The notes under the pieces: model-generated | Databases searched by the model: none | What the model was told of the DNA's origin: nothing | The model's input: the letters and a program-made list of their open reading frames with translations, nothing else | Origin: JAGNRR01 sp965230665 | GTDB lineage: Bacteria > Bacteroidota > Bacteroidia > Chitinophagales > Chitinophagaceae | DNA: 64,000 nt | Direction: 5' to 3' | NCBI GenBank assembly: GCA_965230665.1 | Contig: CBDDLM010000004.1 | Coordinates: 62,001 to 126,000, forward strand | Shown here: in pieces, positions 28,303 through 38,139 of the stretch | Layout: the number at the start of each line of letters is the position of its first letter | How positions within the stretch are numbered: the first letter of the stretch is position 1 | Program-made: the position numbers and the translations under genes

Positions 28303-29913
28303 CTAGTAAATATTCTTCTCTCGCATTACTGCGTTCAGATAACGAAGTAGCAGGAATAACATTAAAGCGGCTCCCATCGCCAACCCAAAGTTCATTAAGA
28401 AGAAGTTTTCTTTGGCCTCAAAGGTTTCCCATAGGCCAGAGAGCATTCCCGATAGTTTGTTGCCAATTGAAGTAGATAAGAAAAAGCCTCCCATCATAAG
28501 AGCTGTTATTCTTGGAGGGCTCAATTTCGAGACTAACGAAAGACCCATGGGTGATAGACACAATTCCCCTAACGTAATAACACCATACGAAGCAATTAGC
28601 CACCAACTACTCGCCTTAGCGCTTAGGTCATTCGTAGCCATTACAGCCCCTACCATAACTAGAGCTGATAATGCCGTAATAACAAGACCTATTGCTATCT
28701 TAGTAGCTGTAGTAGGCTCTTTCTTTCTTCGTCTTAAGAAACCCCAAAAACCAACGACTACAGGCGTCAATAAAATCACCCAAAAGGGATTAATCGACTG
28801 ATACAGCTCAGTAGAAATTAATTTTAAAGACTTTCCTTCTGCAGGTTTTACATCTGCTGGTAGATTTTGAAAATACTCCGTAGCAGATTTTGTGGTAGCC
28901 GCCCCCTCGTTCGTAACAGTTTCTATCATTCCAAGTGGACCTGTAAACCCTTCAATAGCTTCAGGCATACTTCTTTCTGTATAGTCTTTAGCCCAAACCG
29001 TTAGTGCATCTCCATTCTGATGAAATACAGCCCAGAATATTACAAGACAGGCAAAAACAGCCAACAACGCTCCTATGGGACGTTTATCGTTTTCATTTGC
29101 TGTAAAATATAGATATACATAAAAGAGAACTACGGGAATACAACCTAATATAAATGCATCATTGGTATCAGTACCCAATAAATTACCTGGAATGGCGTAA
29201 CCAATAGCGCCAAAAATAATCATAGGCAATAAGGTAAATCCGAGAATTTTAGCTGTTGATAGATCTCCCTTTTCTAGTGGCTTCATAACATCAGCTTCCT
29301 TGACTGTTTTGCTTCCAACGATGAATGTAACGACACCTATTATCATACCAACACCTGCTGCAATAAAGGCCCAATTCCAACCATAATTATTACGCATAAA
29401 AGCTGCAACAAAATTGCATACAAAAGCTCCTATATTAATGCCCATATAAAAAATGTTGTATCCTGCATCTTTATTCATCTTAAACTCATCCTTATTATAA
29501 AGGTTTCCAAGTAGAGTGGAAATATTGGGTTTAAAAAAACCATTTCCCAGAATAATGAGTGCCAGGGCTATGTAAAAAGCTTGCGTACTATGAATGGATA
29601 AAGTTAGATAACCAGCCGCCATTAATAAGCCACCAGCAATAATTGATTTGCGATAACCAAATACACGATCAGCTAACAAACCTCCTAGGAAAGGTGTCAG
29701 ATAAACCAAGCCCAAATAGGTTCCATACACATCAGATTTCTGGGTGTTCTCAAAACCCATACCACCACTTTCCCAACCGTCAAGCATATAGAGCGAAAAG
29801 ATCCCTAACATCAAATAATATCCAAAGCGTTCCCACATTTCAGTAAAAAATAAAACATACAGTCCTTTAGGGTGTTGGGCCTGCTTTAGACTTTTCTCGG
29901 TTAAATCACTCAT
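28303..29913 (-). CDS. Peptide MFS transporter (POT/PTR2 family)
   Basis: A 536-residue, roughly 14-helix proton-coupled di/tripeptide transporter. The N-terminal helix has the ExxERFxYY-type motif (FFTEMWERFGYYLM), loop 2-3 reads GGLLADRVFGYRKSI, and the PTR2 signature FYMGINIGAF is present. A longer periplasmic segment around residues 310-375 is typical for Bacteroidota members. The first gene of a minus-strand group with the DUF819 and alkD-like genes, it diverges from purD across a 75-bp gap that must hold both promoters. Confidence 0.94.
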   Translation of the reverse strand: MSDLTEKSLKQAQHPKGLYVLFFTEMWERFGYYLMLGIFSLYMLDGWESGGMGFENTQKSDVYGTYLGLVYLTPFLGGLLADRVFGYRKSIIAGGLLMAAGYLTLSIHSTQAFYIALALIILGNGFFKPNISTLLGNLYNKDEFKMNKDAGYNIFYMGINIGAFVCNFVAAFMRNNYGWNWAFIAAGVGMIIGVVTFIVGSKTVKEADVMKPLEKGDLSTAKILGFTLLPMIIFGAIGYAIPGNLLGTDTNDAFILGCIPVVLFYVYLYFTANENDKRPIGALLAVFACLVIFWAVFHQNGDALTVWAKDYTERSMPEAIEGFTGPLGMIETVTNEGAATTKSATEYFQNLPADVKPAEGKSLKLISTELYQSINPFWVILLTPVVVGFWGFLRRRKKEPTTATKIAIGLVITALSALVMVGAVMATNDLSAKASSWWLIASYGVITLGELCLSPMGLSLVSKLSPPRITALMMGGFFLSTSIGNKLSGMLSGLWETFEAKENFFLMNFGLAMGAALMLFLLLRYLNAVMREKNIY

Positions 29914-29988
29914 CGTTTATAAAATTATCAGACCAAGATAAGGATAAAAATGTATAATGGCTACTTTCGCTATTTGTAAATTATTACT

Positions 29989-31263
29989 ATGAATATTCTT
30001 CTTTTAGGTAGCGGTGGACGCGAACATACAATAGCATGGAAACTGACTCAAAGTCCTTTATGCGAACAACTTTACATAGCGCCAGGTAATGCTGGAACCG
30101 CCTCTCTTGGAAAGAATGTTGACTTGAACGTTAATCATACAGAAGAGATTGGAAAATTCTGTGAGGACCAAAAGGTCCAGATGCTGATTGTAGGACCAGA
30201 AGATCCTCTAGTAAATGGAATTCAAGACTATTTTAAATCTCAAGAACGGTTAAAAGATATTTTAGTAATAGGTCCATCCGCTGCAGGGGCACAGTTAGAA
30301 GGCAGTAAAGCCTTTGCGAAACGTTTTATGGAGCAATATCAAATTCCTACGGCTACTTATCAAGAATTTACGGCCGAGAGCTATAGAAATGGTATAGAAT
30401 ACATTGAACGACAAACCCCACCTATTGTGATAAAAGCAGATGGATTAGCAGCAGGTAAAGGTGTCATTATTGCTAATACACATGAAGAGGCCAAACATGC
30501 TTTTACTGAAATGGTTCAAAATAAAAAATTTGGAACAGCAAGTAGTAAGGTAGTGATTGAACAATTTCTTGACGGTATTGAAATGTCTGTTTTCGCTTTA
30601 ACAGATGGTACGAATTACTGCCTTTTGCCCAATGCCAAAGATTACAAAAGAATAGGAGAAGGTGATGTTGGTTTAAATACCGGAGGTATGGGTGCTCTTT
30701 CTCCAGTCCCTTTTGCCGATGATGATTTCATGAAAAAAGTTGAAGAAAAAATTGTTCGCCCTACAATAAACGGGATTCATGCCGAAGGTTTTGATTATAT
30801 TGGTTTTGTTTTCTTTGGTCTGATCAAAGTTGATAACGAACCCTATGTAATAGAATACAATTGTAGATTAGGAGACCCTGAAACAGAAGTGGTTCTTCCA
30901 CGTTTAGAAAATGATCTTGTGGAATTGTTTTCGTTAGCTGCAACAAAAAAAATAAATGAAGCCAATATCAAAATAGATAACCAGTATTGCACAACGGTCA
31001 TTCTAGTTTCTGGAGGTTATCCTGAAGCCTACGCTAAAGGGAAAGTAATTAAAGGCTTACAAGAAGAACATAACTCTGTAGTATTTCATGCCGGCACTAA
31101 ACAAGAAGGCGATGATATTGTAACTAATGGTGGACGCGTGCTCGCTGTTTCATCCTTTGGTTCTTCTTTACAAAACGCGTTAAACACAAGCTACACCACG
31201 GCCAAGCAGATATGCTTTGAAGATATGAATTACAGAAAGGATATTGGTTATGAGTTTCTCTGA
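29989..31263 (+). CDS. purD: Phosphoribosylamine-glycine ligase (GARS)
   Basis: A 424-residue ATP-grasp enzyme, the second step of de novo purine synthesis, joining glycine to 5-phosphoribosylamine. The N-terminal domain begins MNILLLGSGGREHTIAWKL. The ATP-grasp region has PPIVIKADGLAAGKGVIIA and the metal-binding VIEYNCRLGDPETEVVLPRL. The C-terminal domain contains VSGGYPEAYAKGK. The length and motifs are all normal. It is a free-standing gene rather than part of a pur operon, and the next gene starts 54 bp later. Confidence 0.97.
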   Translation: MNILLLGSGGREHTIAWKLTQSPLCEQLYIAPGNAGTASLGKNVDLNVNHTEEIGKFCEDQKVQMLIVGPEDPLVNGIQDYFKSQERLKDILVIGPSAAGAQLEGSKAFAKRFMEQYQIPTATYQEFTAESYRNGIEYIERQTPPIVIKADGLAAGKGVIIANTHEEAKHAFTEMVQNKKFGTASSKVVIEQFLDGIEMSVFALTDGTNYCLLPNAKDYKRIGEGDVGLNTGGMGALSPVPFADDDFMKKVEEKIVRPTINGIHAEGFDYIGFVFFGLIKVDNEPYVIEYNCRLGDPETEVVLPRLENDLVELFSLAATKKINEANIKIDNQYCTTVILVSGGYPEAYAKGKVIKGLQEEHNSVVFHAGTKQEGDDIVTNGGRVLAVSSFGSSLQNALNTSYTTAKQICFEDMNYRKDIGYEFL

Positions 31264-31317
31264 GCTGTAAATCTTTAACATTTTAGTATTCAAAAAAAAC
31301 TGAACTTTGAGGGAAGC

Positions 31318-31968
31318 ATGTTCTATAGAATATTCTTCTTGTTCTTACTAACGCACCTTATCATTTCTGTAAAGAGTAACGCTCAACTCAATAATGGTAA
31401 GGGGAAGGTGGTTGTAGGGGCTATTGTAATAGGAGAAGATACTGTTCCGCATAGCTACTTGCCCATGATCACGGTAATGAATAAAGAACTACTTACCATG
31501 AACGAAGGACAGAAAAGGAGATACTATAGACAGAGAAAAAGAGCTAGAAAACGATATTCCAAATTAAGAAGGAATGTATTTAAAACCTATCCTTATGCTG
31601 TACTTGCTGGATTCGTTATACATGATATAGATAGCGCCATGCTGACGATTCGATCTAAGGACGCGAGGAAAATGTATAAGAGGAGAAAGGAAAAAGAATT
31701 AACAAAGCAGTATAAGGGAAAACTTGAAAATTTAACCATGAGCCAAGGCCGTGTTTTAGTTATTCTTATAGCACGACAAACAGGTAAAGATTGTTATTCA
31801 ATTATAAAGGATCTAAAGGGAGGGTTCAATGCACGAATGTGGCAAACCCTAGCATCACTTTTTGCCAATAATTTAAAAAGAGGCTACGACCCTGCTGGCA
31901 AAGACGCAACTATAGAATCTATCTGTCAAGAAATAGAAGCAACTGGCAGATTCGTTAGGTCTAATTAA
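31318..31968 (+). CDS. DUF4294 domain-containing protein
   Basis: A 216-residue protein with a signal peptide (MFYRIFFLFLLTHLIISVKS) and a very basic helical region (QRKRARKRYSKLRRNVFKTYP, about residues 78-98). It then has the segment LTMSQGRVLVILIARQTG and a C-terminal part with MWQTLASLFANNLKRGYDP. This combination is that of DUF4294, a periplasmic family of unknown function restricted to Bacteroidota. It lies between purD and bshB1 on the same strand, 17 bp from the latter, so cotranscription with bshB1 is likely. Confidence 0.82.
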   Translation: MFYRIFFLFLLTHLIISVKSNAQLNNGKGKVVVGAIVIGEDTVPHSYLPMITVMNKELLTMNEGQKRRYYRQRKRARKRYSKLRRNVFKTYPYAVLAGFVIHDIDSAMLTIRSKDARKMYKRRKEKELTKQYKGKLENLTMSQGRVLVILIARQTGKDCYSIIKDLKGGFNARMWQTLASLFANNLKRGYDPAGKDATIESICQEIEATGRFVRSN

Positions 31969-31984
31969 TTAACTTCGTTTATTA

Positions 31985-32707
31985 ATGAAAGTAGATATTC
32001 TTGCCATTGGAGCACACCCCGATGATGTAGAACTAAGTTGTTCTGGTACATTATATAACCATAAATTACTAGGTCAAAAAGTTGGTATTTGTGATCTTAC
32101 GCAAGGTGAACTAGGGTCGCGCGGAACAATAACTACTCGTTATGCAGAAGCCGAAAAAGCTTCGCAGGTTTTAGACCTGGACTATAGAGTCAATTTAAAG
32201 ATGGCTGATGGATTCTTTCAAAATAATAAAGAAAATCAACTTAAAATTATAGAGATTATTCGTGCAGTACAACCAAAAATTGTTTTGAGTAACGCACCTA
32301 AAGATAGACATCCTGATCATGGCAAGGGTTCAAAACTAGTCAGTGATGCATGCTTCCTATCGGGATTAAAAATGATTGATACTGGACAAGAAGCTTGGCG
32401 TCCGAAGCGTGTCTTCAATTACATTCAAGACTATTATCTTGAACCCGATTTTATCATTGATATCAGCCAAAGTTTTGATAAGAAAATGGAGTCTATTCAA
32501 GCCTACGGTACCCAATTCTTCTCAAAGGACAGTCAGGATCAAACAAAGACTTATATATCATCTGATAATTTTTTAGAAAGTATCATAGCGAGGGCACGCC
32601 TTTTCGGCAAAAGAATTGGGGTCGAATACGGTGAAGGTTTCTTATTGAACAATAGTCATTTAGGACTTAGAAACTTAGATGATATTGTACTACCTGAGAT
32701 CGCTTAA
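31985..32707 (+). CDS. bshB1: Bacillithiol biosynthesis deacetylase BshB1
   Basis: A 240-residue zinc-dependent LmbE/PIG-L deacetylase that converts GlcNAc-malate to GlcN-malate, the second step of bacillithiol synthesis. The metal site is visible as IGAHPDDVELSCSG (His11, Asp14 region) with a later HPDHGKGSKLV. The Bacteroidota BshB1 hallmarks TQGELGSRGT and SIQAYGTQF are present. Bacillithiol is the low-molecular-weight thiol of many Firmicutes and Bacteroidota. No bshA or bshC is in the window. The stop overlaps the stop of the convergent L,D-transpeptidase gene by 4 nt. Confidence 0.95.
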   Translation: MKVDILAIGAHPDDVELSCSGTLYNHKLLGQKVGICDLTQGELGSRGTITTRYAEAEKASQVLDLDYRVNLKMADGFFQNNKENQLKIIEIIRAVQPKIVLSNAPKDRHPDHGKGSKLVSDACFLSGLKMIDTGQEAWRPKRVFNYIQDYYLEPDFIIDISQSFDKKMESIQAYGTQFFSKDSQDQTKTYISSDNFLESIIARARLFGKRIGVEYGEGFLLNNSHLGLRNLDDIVLPEIA

Positions 32708-33474
32708 AAAGTATAATTCCCTTCGGAGTCGTACATTGTAGGTGGTACTTTTTTTGTCGCTTCGAAGTAATCATAAGCCCTTTTCAGATTAATCCAGAAT
32801 TTATGCTTAACCGCCTCGTCTTTATATTCTCTTCCCAAAAAATCTAAGCTTCTCTTATTAAACCGAACGGGGTAAATATGAACGGGAATATACATTTGCC
32901 CAGCAGTACGTGCCTGTAAACAAACTGTATAAATTTCTTCGATATACTGATTGGTCATTGGAAGGCAACCTACCGTCATACAGCCTCCATGTATGTAAAT
33001 CCCGCCACCCGGTTTTTCCTGATTGCTAAAAAATTGGTCAGAATAATTCGGATAATTAATAAGAAGCGATAAATGATAATTGGAACGCGGATTAAAATCT
33101 TCAATAAAGTAAAAACCCTCGGGTACTTGTCGATCACCCTCCCATCGTTTGGGACCCAGAATTCCAGACAAAGCACACACCTTATATAACTTAATTAAAG
33201 TAAAAGTGTCTGATATTCTATTCCGAGCATATAACTCAAACTCATTACTCCCCTTAAAAGAACGGATGTAAATATGTTTACTAGGATATTTAATCCCCTT
33301 CTTCTTGAACGCTTTCCTTAGGGCTTGATCTGAATTATTATACGCTTGCTTAACCCGTTGCATAGACAATTGGAAATTCTGAAATTGATTATCTGGATAT
33401 TGCGGCTCTAAAGGTGGTTGCGCCGTGGCATCAATACACAACAAGGTAGAAATAACAAGCAGTAAATATTTCAT
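32704..33474 (-). CDS. YafK-like L,D-transpeptidase (YkuD fold) family protein
   Basis: A 256-residue periplasmic enzyme with a signal peptide (MKYLLLVISTLLCIDATAQ). The catalytic segment is IYIHGGCMTVGCLPMTNQYI, with the His and the second Cys in the YkuD arrangement. It closely resembles YafK/DpaA (IHGNCVSIGCYAM), which in enterobacteria detaches Braun lipoprotein from peptidoglycan and does not form cross-links. Upstream strands FTLIKLYKVCALSG and GPKRWEGDRQVPEGFYFI are typical of the fold. Bacteroidota lack Braun lipoprotein, so the natural substrate here is open. It is convergent with bshB1 and divergent from the aminotransferase gene. Confidence 0.87.
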   Translation of the reverse strand: MKYLLLVISTLLCIDATAQPPLEPQYPDNQFQNFQLSMQRVKQAYNNSDQALRKAFKKKGIKYPSKHIYIRSFKGSNEFELYARNRISDTFTLIKLYKVCALSGILGPKRWEGDRQVPEGFYFIEDFNPRSNYHLSLLINYPNYSDQFFSNQEKPGGGIYIHGGCMTVGCLPMTNQYIEEIYTVCLQARTAGQMYIPVHIYPVRFNKRSLDFLGREYKDEAVKHKFWINLKRAYDYFEATKKVPPTMYDSEGNYTF

Positions 33475-33663
33475 AGTTTGTCTTAAACTTAGTTCATCAA
33501 AAGTAACAAGATTATTACTTCCTAAACAAGAAAGAGCCCTATGCTATCGTTAAAATCCACATTAAAAATTAAGCGTGATAATATGTGGAAAACCGAATAT
33601 TGGTTTCGACAAACGAACTTTTCATGAGGCCCAGGAAAGCGATTTTCCTAAGGTCTCAAAGCT

Positions 33664-33671
33664 TATATTTG
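33664..33671 (+). promoter_or_regulatory. Candidate -7 box before aminotransferase gene
   Basis: TATATTTG matches the Bacteroidota -7 consensus TAnnTTTG exactly. It ends 4 nt before the ATG at 33676, so the transcript would be leaderless or nearly so. No convincing -33 TTG element is present at the expected distance. Two short inverted repeats (AGGAAA/TTTCCT at 33633-33649, and an AAACC/GGTTT pair slightly further upstream) lie in the same gap. Confidence 0.4.
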
Positions 33672-33675
33672 CCTC

Positions 33676-34854
33676 ATGGAATTGGCGAAACGCTTGGAAC
33701 GGATCAACGAACCTCAGACTATTAAAATGGCAAAAATGGCGCGTGAGCTCAAAGCCAAAGGTCACGACGTAATCAATCTAAGTTTGGGAGAACCAGATTT
33801 TGATACCCCAAAGCATATTGTCGAAGCGGCCAAAAAAGCCATGGATGACGGTTTTACCAAATACACACCAGTAGCTGGCATTCCAGAACTTAGGGAAGCG
33901 ATTTGTAATAAGTTCAAAAGGGATAATGCATTGGATTATGATCATGAAAATATTATCGTGAGTACAGGTGCCAAACAAGCTTTGGCTAATGCATTTCTTA
34001 GCATCATTAACCCCGGCGATGAAGTCTTAATTCCAACTCCCTATTGGGTAACTTACGAAGCACTCGTTGATTTAGCCGAAGGACAATCTAGGTTTATAAA
34101 AGCTTTATCTTCTAACAACTATAAAATCACACCAGAACAACTGGAAGAAGCTATTTCTAATCAATCTAAGGCATTTATATTTTCATCACCTTGTAATCCG
34201 AGCGGTGCTGTGTACTCCAGAGAGGAATTGGCTGGACTCGTTGAAGTTTTTGAACAGTATCCTAATTGTTATATTATCTCAGACGAGATCTATGAGTATA
34301 TTAACTATACAAGCCGTCATGAAAGTATTGCCCAATTTGAATCTATTAAAGATCGTGTTATTGTAGTAAATGGTTTATCAAAGGGCTTTGCTATGACAGG
34401 TTGGCGACTCGGATATCTTGCTGGACCTACTACAATTGTAAAAGCTTGTGAGCGCATTCAAGGTCAATTTACTTCGGGTGCTAATTCTATTACACAAAAA
34501 GCAGCTGTGGCAGCACTTAGTAGTGATTTAATACCAACGTACGCAATGCGAGATAAGTTCAAACAAAGACGTGATTTTGTAGTTTCTTCTTTAAATGAAA
34601 TTGAGGGCATAACGTTGCAATTACCAGAAGGGGCTTTTTATGCCTTCCCTGATGTATCCTCTTTCTTTGGAAAAAATGGACTAAAAAATTCAAAGGACAT
34701 GAGTATGCATATCTTGAACAACGCTCATGTTAGTACAGTTTATGGAAGTGCTTTTGGAAATGAAGACGCCATTCGCATCTCTTATGCCGCAAGCTTAAAT
34801 CAACTGGAGGAAGCAATGAAACGAATTAAAAAATTATTGAATGAGTCCCACTAG
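33676..34854 (+). CDS. Pyridoxal-phosphate aspartate-type aminotransferase (class I, subgroup Ib)
   Basis: A 392-residue PLP enzyme. Cofactor and substrate residues are visible: NLSLGEPDFDTP at the start, Asn174 in SSPCNPSGAVY, Asp203 in IISDEIYEY, and the Schiff-base Lys236 in VNGLSKGFAMTGWRLG. The C-terminal Arg that binds the substrate alpha-carboxylate lies in RISYAAS. The sequence fits the bacterial aspartate/prephenate aminotransferase group, which interconverts aspartate (or related amino acids) and 2-oxoglutarate. Exact specificity cannot be set. The 3' end overlaps the LOG-family gene by 14 nt, so the two and ispD form an operon. Confidence 0.95.
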   Translation: MELAKRLERINEPQTIKMAKMARELKAKGHDVINLSLGEPDFDTPKHIVEAAKKAMDDGFTKYTPVAGIPELREAICNKFKRDNALDYDHENIIVSTGAKQALANAFLSIINPGDEVLIPTPYWVTYEALVDLAEGQSRFIKALSSNNYKITPEQLEEAISNQSKAFIFSSPCNPSGAVYSREELAGLVEVFEQYPNCYIISDEIYEYINYTSRHESIAQFESIKDRVIVVNGLSKGFAMTGWRLGYLAGPTTIVKACERIQGQFTSGANSITQKAAVAALSSDLIPTYAMRDKFKQRRDFVVSSLNEIEGITLQLPEGAFYAFPDVSSFFGKNGLKNSKDMSMHILNNAHVSTVYGSAFGNEDAIRISYAASLNQLEEAMKRIKKLLNESH

Positions 34855-35584
34855 AGAAGTAAAAAACACCAAATCAGAGATTAGTTTTTTGGAAGGGCCA
34901 CAAAGCCGTTGGCGTGATTTTAAGTTTACCTTAAAGGTCATGCGAGAGTTTATTAAAGGTTTTCGTGTCTTACATTTTACAGGACCTTGTATTTGCATAT
35001 ATGGCTCTGCAAGATTCAAGGAGGATCATAAGTATTACAAACAAACTCAAGAGCTTGCTGGCAAAATTGCAAAACTTGGTTTCTCCATTATGACGGGAGG
35101 AGGCCCAGGTATAATGGAAGCAGCCAATAGAGGTGCTCGCGAAGTTGGAGGACGAAGTATAGGCTGTAATATTGAACTTCCTTTCGAACAGTCTGGCAAC
35201 CCATATTTGGACAAATGGGTTTCTATCAAATATTTTTTCGTTAGAAAAACACTCTTGATAAAATACTCCTATGCATTCGTTGTAATGCCAGGTGGTTTTG
35301 GAACTTTAGATGAATTGTTTGAGTCACTCACGCTCGTGCAAACAAAAAAACTAAAAGCTTTTCCCATTATTATTTTCGGCAAAGAATATCATGAAGAAGT
35401 GATGCAACATATCGAAATTTTAAAACGAGAAGGAACAATATCTCCTGAGGACATTGACCTTATAACGTACACAGATGACATGGATGAAGTCATCAAAATA
35501 TGTGAATCAGTTATTCGTACACATAATTTGAGCTACGAACGCAAGAAATATTTTAAACTGTTGGGAGAGAATAAAAGTAACTAA
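34841..35584 (+). CDS. LOG/TIGR00730 family Rossmann-fold protein (nucleotide 5'-monophosphate phosphoribohydrolase type)
   Basis: A 247-residue protein. The two hallmark motifs are MTGGGPGIMEAANRGA and PGGFGTLDELFE, the PGGxGTxxE motif of the LONELY GUY family. Members cleave the N-glycosidic bond of nucleoside monophosphates, releasing ribose 5-phosphate. In bacteria the physiological role is usually nucleotide salvage or is unknown. This version has an N-terminal extension of about 55 residues before the Rossmann core (CICIYGSARFKED). Its start lies inside the aminotransferase gene, and its stop abuts the ispD ATG (TAA then ATG), showing tight cotranscription. Confidence 0.9.
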   Translation: MSPTREVKNTKSEISFLEGPQSRWRDFKFTLKVMREFIKGFRVLHFTGPCICIYGSARFKEDHKYYKQTQELAGKIAKLGFSIMTGGGPGIMEAANRGAREVGGRSIGCNIELPFEQSGNPYLDKWVSIKYFFVRKTLLIKYSYAFVVMPGGFGTLDELFESLTLVQTKKLKAFPIIIFGKEYHEEVMQHIEILKREGTISPEDIDLITYTDDMDEVIKICESVIRTHNLSYERKKYFKLLGENKSN

Positions 35585-36256
35585 ATGACCTTAAGTGCTA
35601 TTATAGTTGCAGCTGGTTCTGGGAAACGAATGGGAAACGATATCCCCAAGCAATTTATCAAAATTAAGAACCGGACCATACTTGATTACACGATTGAGCA
35701 GTTTATAGAAACCAAGTTATTCCATGAAATAATCATTGTGCATGCCGCAGATTATGGTAAGGAGATTAAGGATCTGATGGAATCATATCCACAACAAAAT
35801 ATAATAAGTTGTATTGGAGGAGTAGAACGTTTTCATTCCGTTCAAAATGCTTTAAATACTGTTCATAAGAATTGTGATATCGTCTATGTGCACGATGCCG
35901 TTCGACCCTTTTGTAGTAAACATCTAATAATAAAAGGGTTTGAGGCCTGTGAGAAATATGGCTCTGCAATTCCTGTTGTACCCTTGAAGGATTCAATACG
36001 TTTAGTGCATTCCGATGGATCAAACCAAGTTATGGATCGTTCGTTGCTTAGAAGTGTACAAACACCTCAGGTTTTTAATTTTAAAAACTTATTTCAGGCT
36101 TATCAAGTATCATTCTCAAAAGATTTTACCGATGATGCGTCTGTTTTTGAACGGGCGGGACATACAATTCACATTATTGATGGAGAAGCTACTAATACTA
36201 AGATCACCACGCCAGAAGACCTTGAAGTAGCCAAAATACGCCTAATCAAAGATTAG
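35585..36256 (+). CDS. ispD: 2-C-methyl-D-erythritol 4-phosphate cytidylyltransferase
   Basis: A 223-residue enzyme of the MEP isoprenoid pathway that makes CDP-ME from MEP and CTP. The N-terminal nucleotide loop is IIVAAGSGKRMGNDIPKQF, the VHDAVRPF motif is intact, and the C-terminal TDDASVFERAGH with the IDGEATNTKITTPEDL segment closes the active site. All are normal for IspD. It is the last gene of the plus-strand operon after the aminotransferase and LOG genes. Its last 4 nt overlap the stop of the convergent porU2-like copy A. The final 13 nt of ispD are found again next to porU2-like copy B. Confidence 0.96.
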   Translation: MTLSAIIVAAGSGKRMGNDIPKQFIKIKNRTILDYTIEQFIETKLFHEIIIVHAADYGKEIKDLMESYPQQNIISCIGGVERFHSVQNALNTVHKNCDIVYVHDAVRPFCSKHLIIKGFEACEKYGSAIPVVPLKDSIRLVHSDGSNQVMDRSLLRSVQTPQVFNFKNLFQAYQVSFSKDFTDDASVFERAGHTIHIIDGEATNTKITTPEDLEVAKIRLIKD

Positions 36257-38139
36257 CGCATAATGTATAGCTTACCAAAGCCCTTGCGAATCCAATTATT
36301 CGCAGGATCATGATCTGCCTTATCCATCTCCTGACCATTCAATCGAGTAATCACACGATATAAATAAACGCCATTACCCAATAAATCTCCATACTGATCA
36401 TCTCCCTTCCAACGAAACTCTGTAATATTACGACCTATATGAATATGACCAATCTCCGCACGGGAAATCTCACGGACAACCTTACCCGTAACACTATAAA
36501 TCTGAATCTTAAACTGCTCAGGAACCTCTGAACCCGTTAACGTAAATACAAACTGTGTCGATGTGCTAAAAGGATTCGGATAATTCAAAACAGAAGTCAC
36601 CGATGATTTCGTAATTACTTCAAAAGCAATCTTATAAGATAAATTACCACTGTAATTCCCTAACTTATCCTTACCCTCTACAACCAACTCGTAAATCCCA
36701 TCTTCTAAAAAAGTAGGCTTAAACTCTATCCGAGCCTTATTCTCTCCATCAACCCCTGGATTCGCAGCAATAAAGGTAACAGACGGGTCTGTAAAAGAAA
36801 CAGGTACACTAACATTGGGGGCAGATGGATAGCGAAGACTTACTGTAAACGCAGACGTATCATCCAATGCCAAAAATTGATTCTCGTCCTTTAATGATAT
36901 CAATATCGTGGGCTTAGCCGACACAACATCACGATTCAATATATGAACCCCATCAAAGGTTACGTCTAAAATAGGATTCTCTTTATCCGGCTTTACATAC
37001 AACTCCCGAAAACCTATATTATTGGGATGATACTCCTCTAACTGATCATTATTAGGATTCGCTTCTATCTTCAAAAAATAACGACCACTCAAACTCCTAG
37101 AATCCATGTCCAAATAAGCTACCAAGGTATCATTGCCCGCCAAAGGTTTATATCGTTTTGAGGCCAAAAGTGTTTCTGAATTATTCCCATCAATCAAAGA
37201 ATAGTTCACCAACATACTATCCATAGCCAATTCCGTTAAATTCTCAATAGCAACAGCAAGACGATTACCCTGACCCTGAGTCAATGAATCGGTAAACGTA
37301 TAATAAAGCTGAGGGTTTAACGCAGCTTCAGGTACAGGACTATAATGAACTCGCCAATACTTCACCTGTTCGGGTGTACCATAATTATTATCCCTTTGAT
37401 TCATACTCAAACGAATACAAGGATATTGAGTCGCATCTATAAAACTCAAACTCGTATCGCCTTGAACAGTAGCTAATAAAGTCTCTACTCGATTCGTATC
37501 AATACCATAAATCGATACATTTACTGAATCGCCGGACAAACCATTATCTACATCAAAACCACTACGGTAAAAATTATCCCATTGTGTAGCAGGACCAATC
37601 TTGGTACTCACAATCTTACCTTCATAGAGATAAGAGTTGAACGTAAATTCCTCATTCAGCTTTACCGTACTATCCTTACCAACATATTGTTCAACACTAG
37701 TAGGTACCCCTTTTTGCATAAAACAAATCATAGGACGGTTCTTATAAAATGAATCAATGGCCGTAAAACCTAAATCACGTAGCTTGTGATAAAGTGAATT
37801 ACCACTACCTAAAGTCGTCGTATCTCCCATCCAATCATCAATAAAAAATTGATTGATACGACCACAAGTACTACCAATACATAAACGAGGTTGCATCATC
37901 ACATAAGCACCATCAGGTATAGAATCTAGAAAATTCATTATACTAATGCGAGAAGGCGTATTACTAAAAGGAAATTCAAAAAAAGAATCTTCAAATATAT
38001 TTGAACCAGGGGATGTTTCTTTTCTACAAGGTTTATAAGAAATAAAACGACCCACATTGGGGTTATTCGGATTAACCGTATTTTTCCATGGAAGACCAGT
38101 TAAAGAATCAATGACCATAAACTGAAGACTCTCATAGTC
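36244..38139. repeat. Long direct repeat, unit A (3' part of porU2-like copy A plus ispD tail)
   Basis: This 1896-bp block recurs at 42945-44840 in the same orientation, offset by 6701 bp. By eye I found only about a dozen single-base differences, and the roughly 628 residues encoded by both are identical, so the changes seen are silent. The block begins inside the last codons of ispD (AATCAAAGATTAG), beyond the peptidase stop codon. This supports a DNA-level duplication or conversion tract, since protein-level conservation would not preserve that tail. Confidence 0.93.

Noticed and set aside
33575..33772. 65-codon frame overlapping the aminotransferase start
   Set aside because: The aminotransferase start at 33676 is supported by homology, and this frame covers its promoter region and first codons in another frame.
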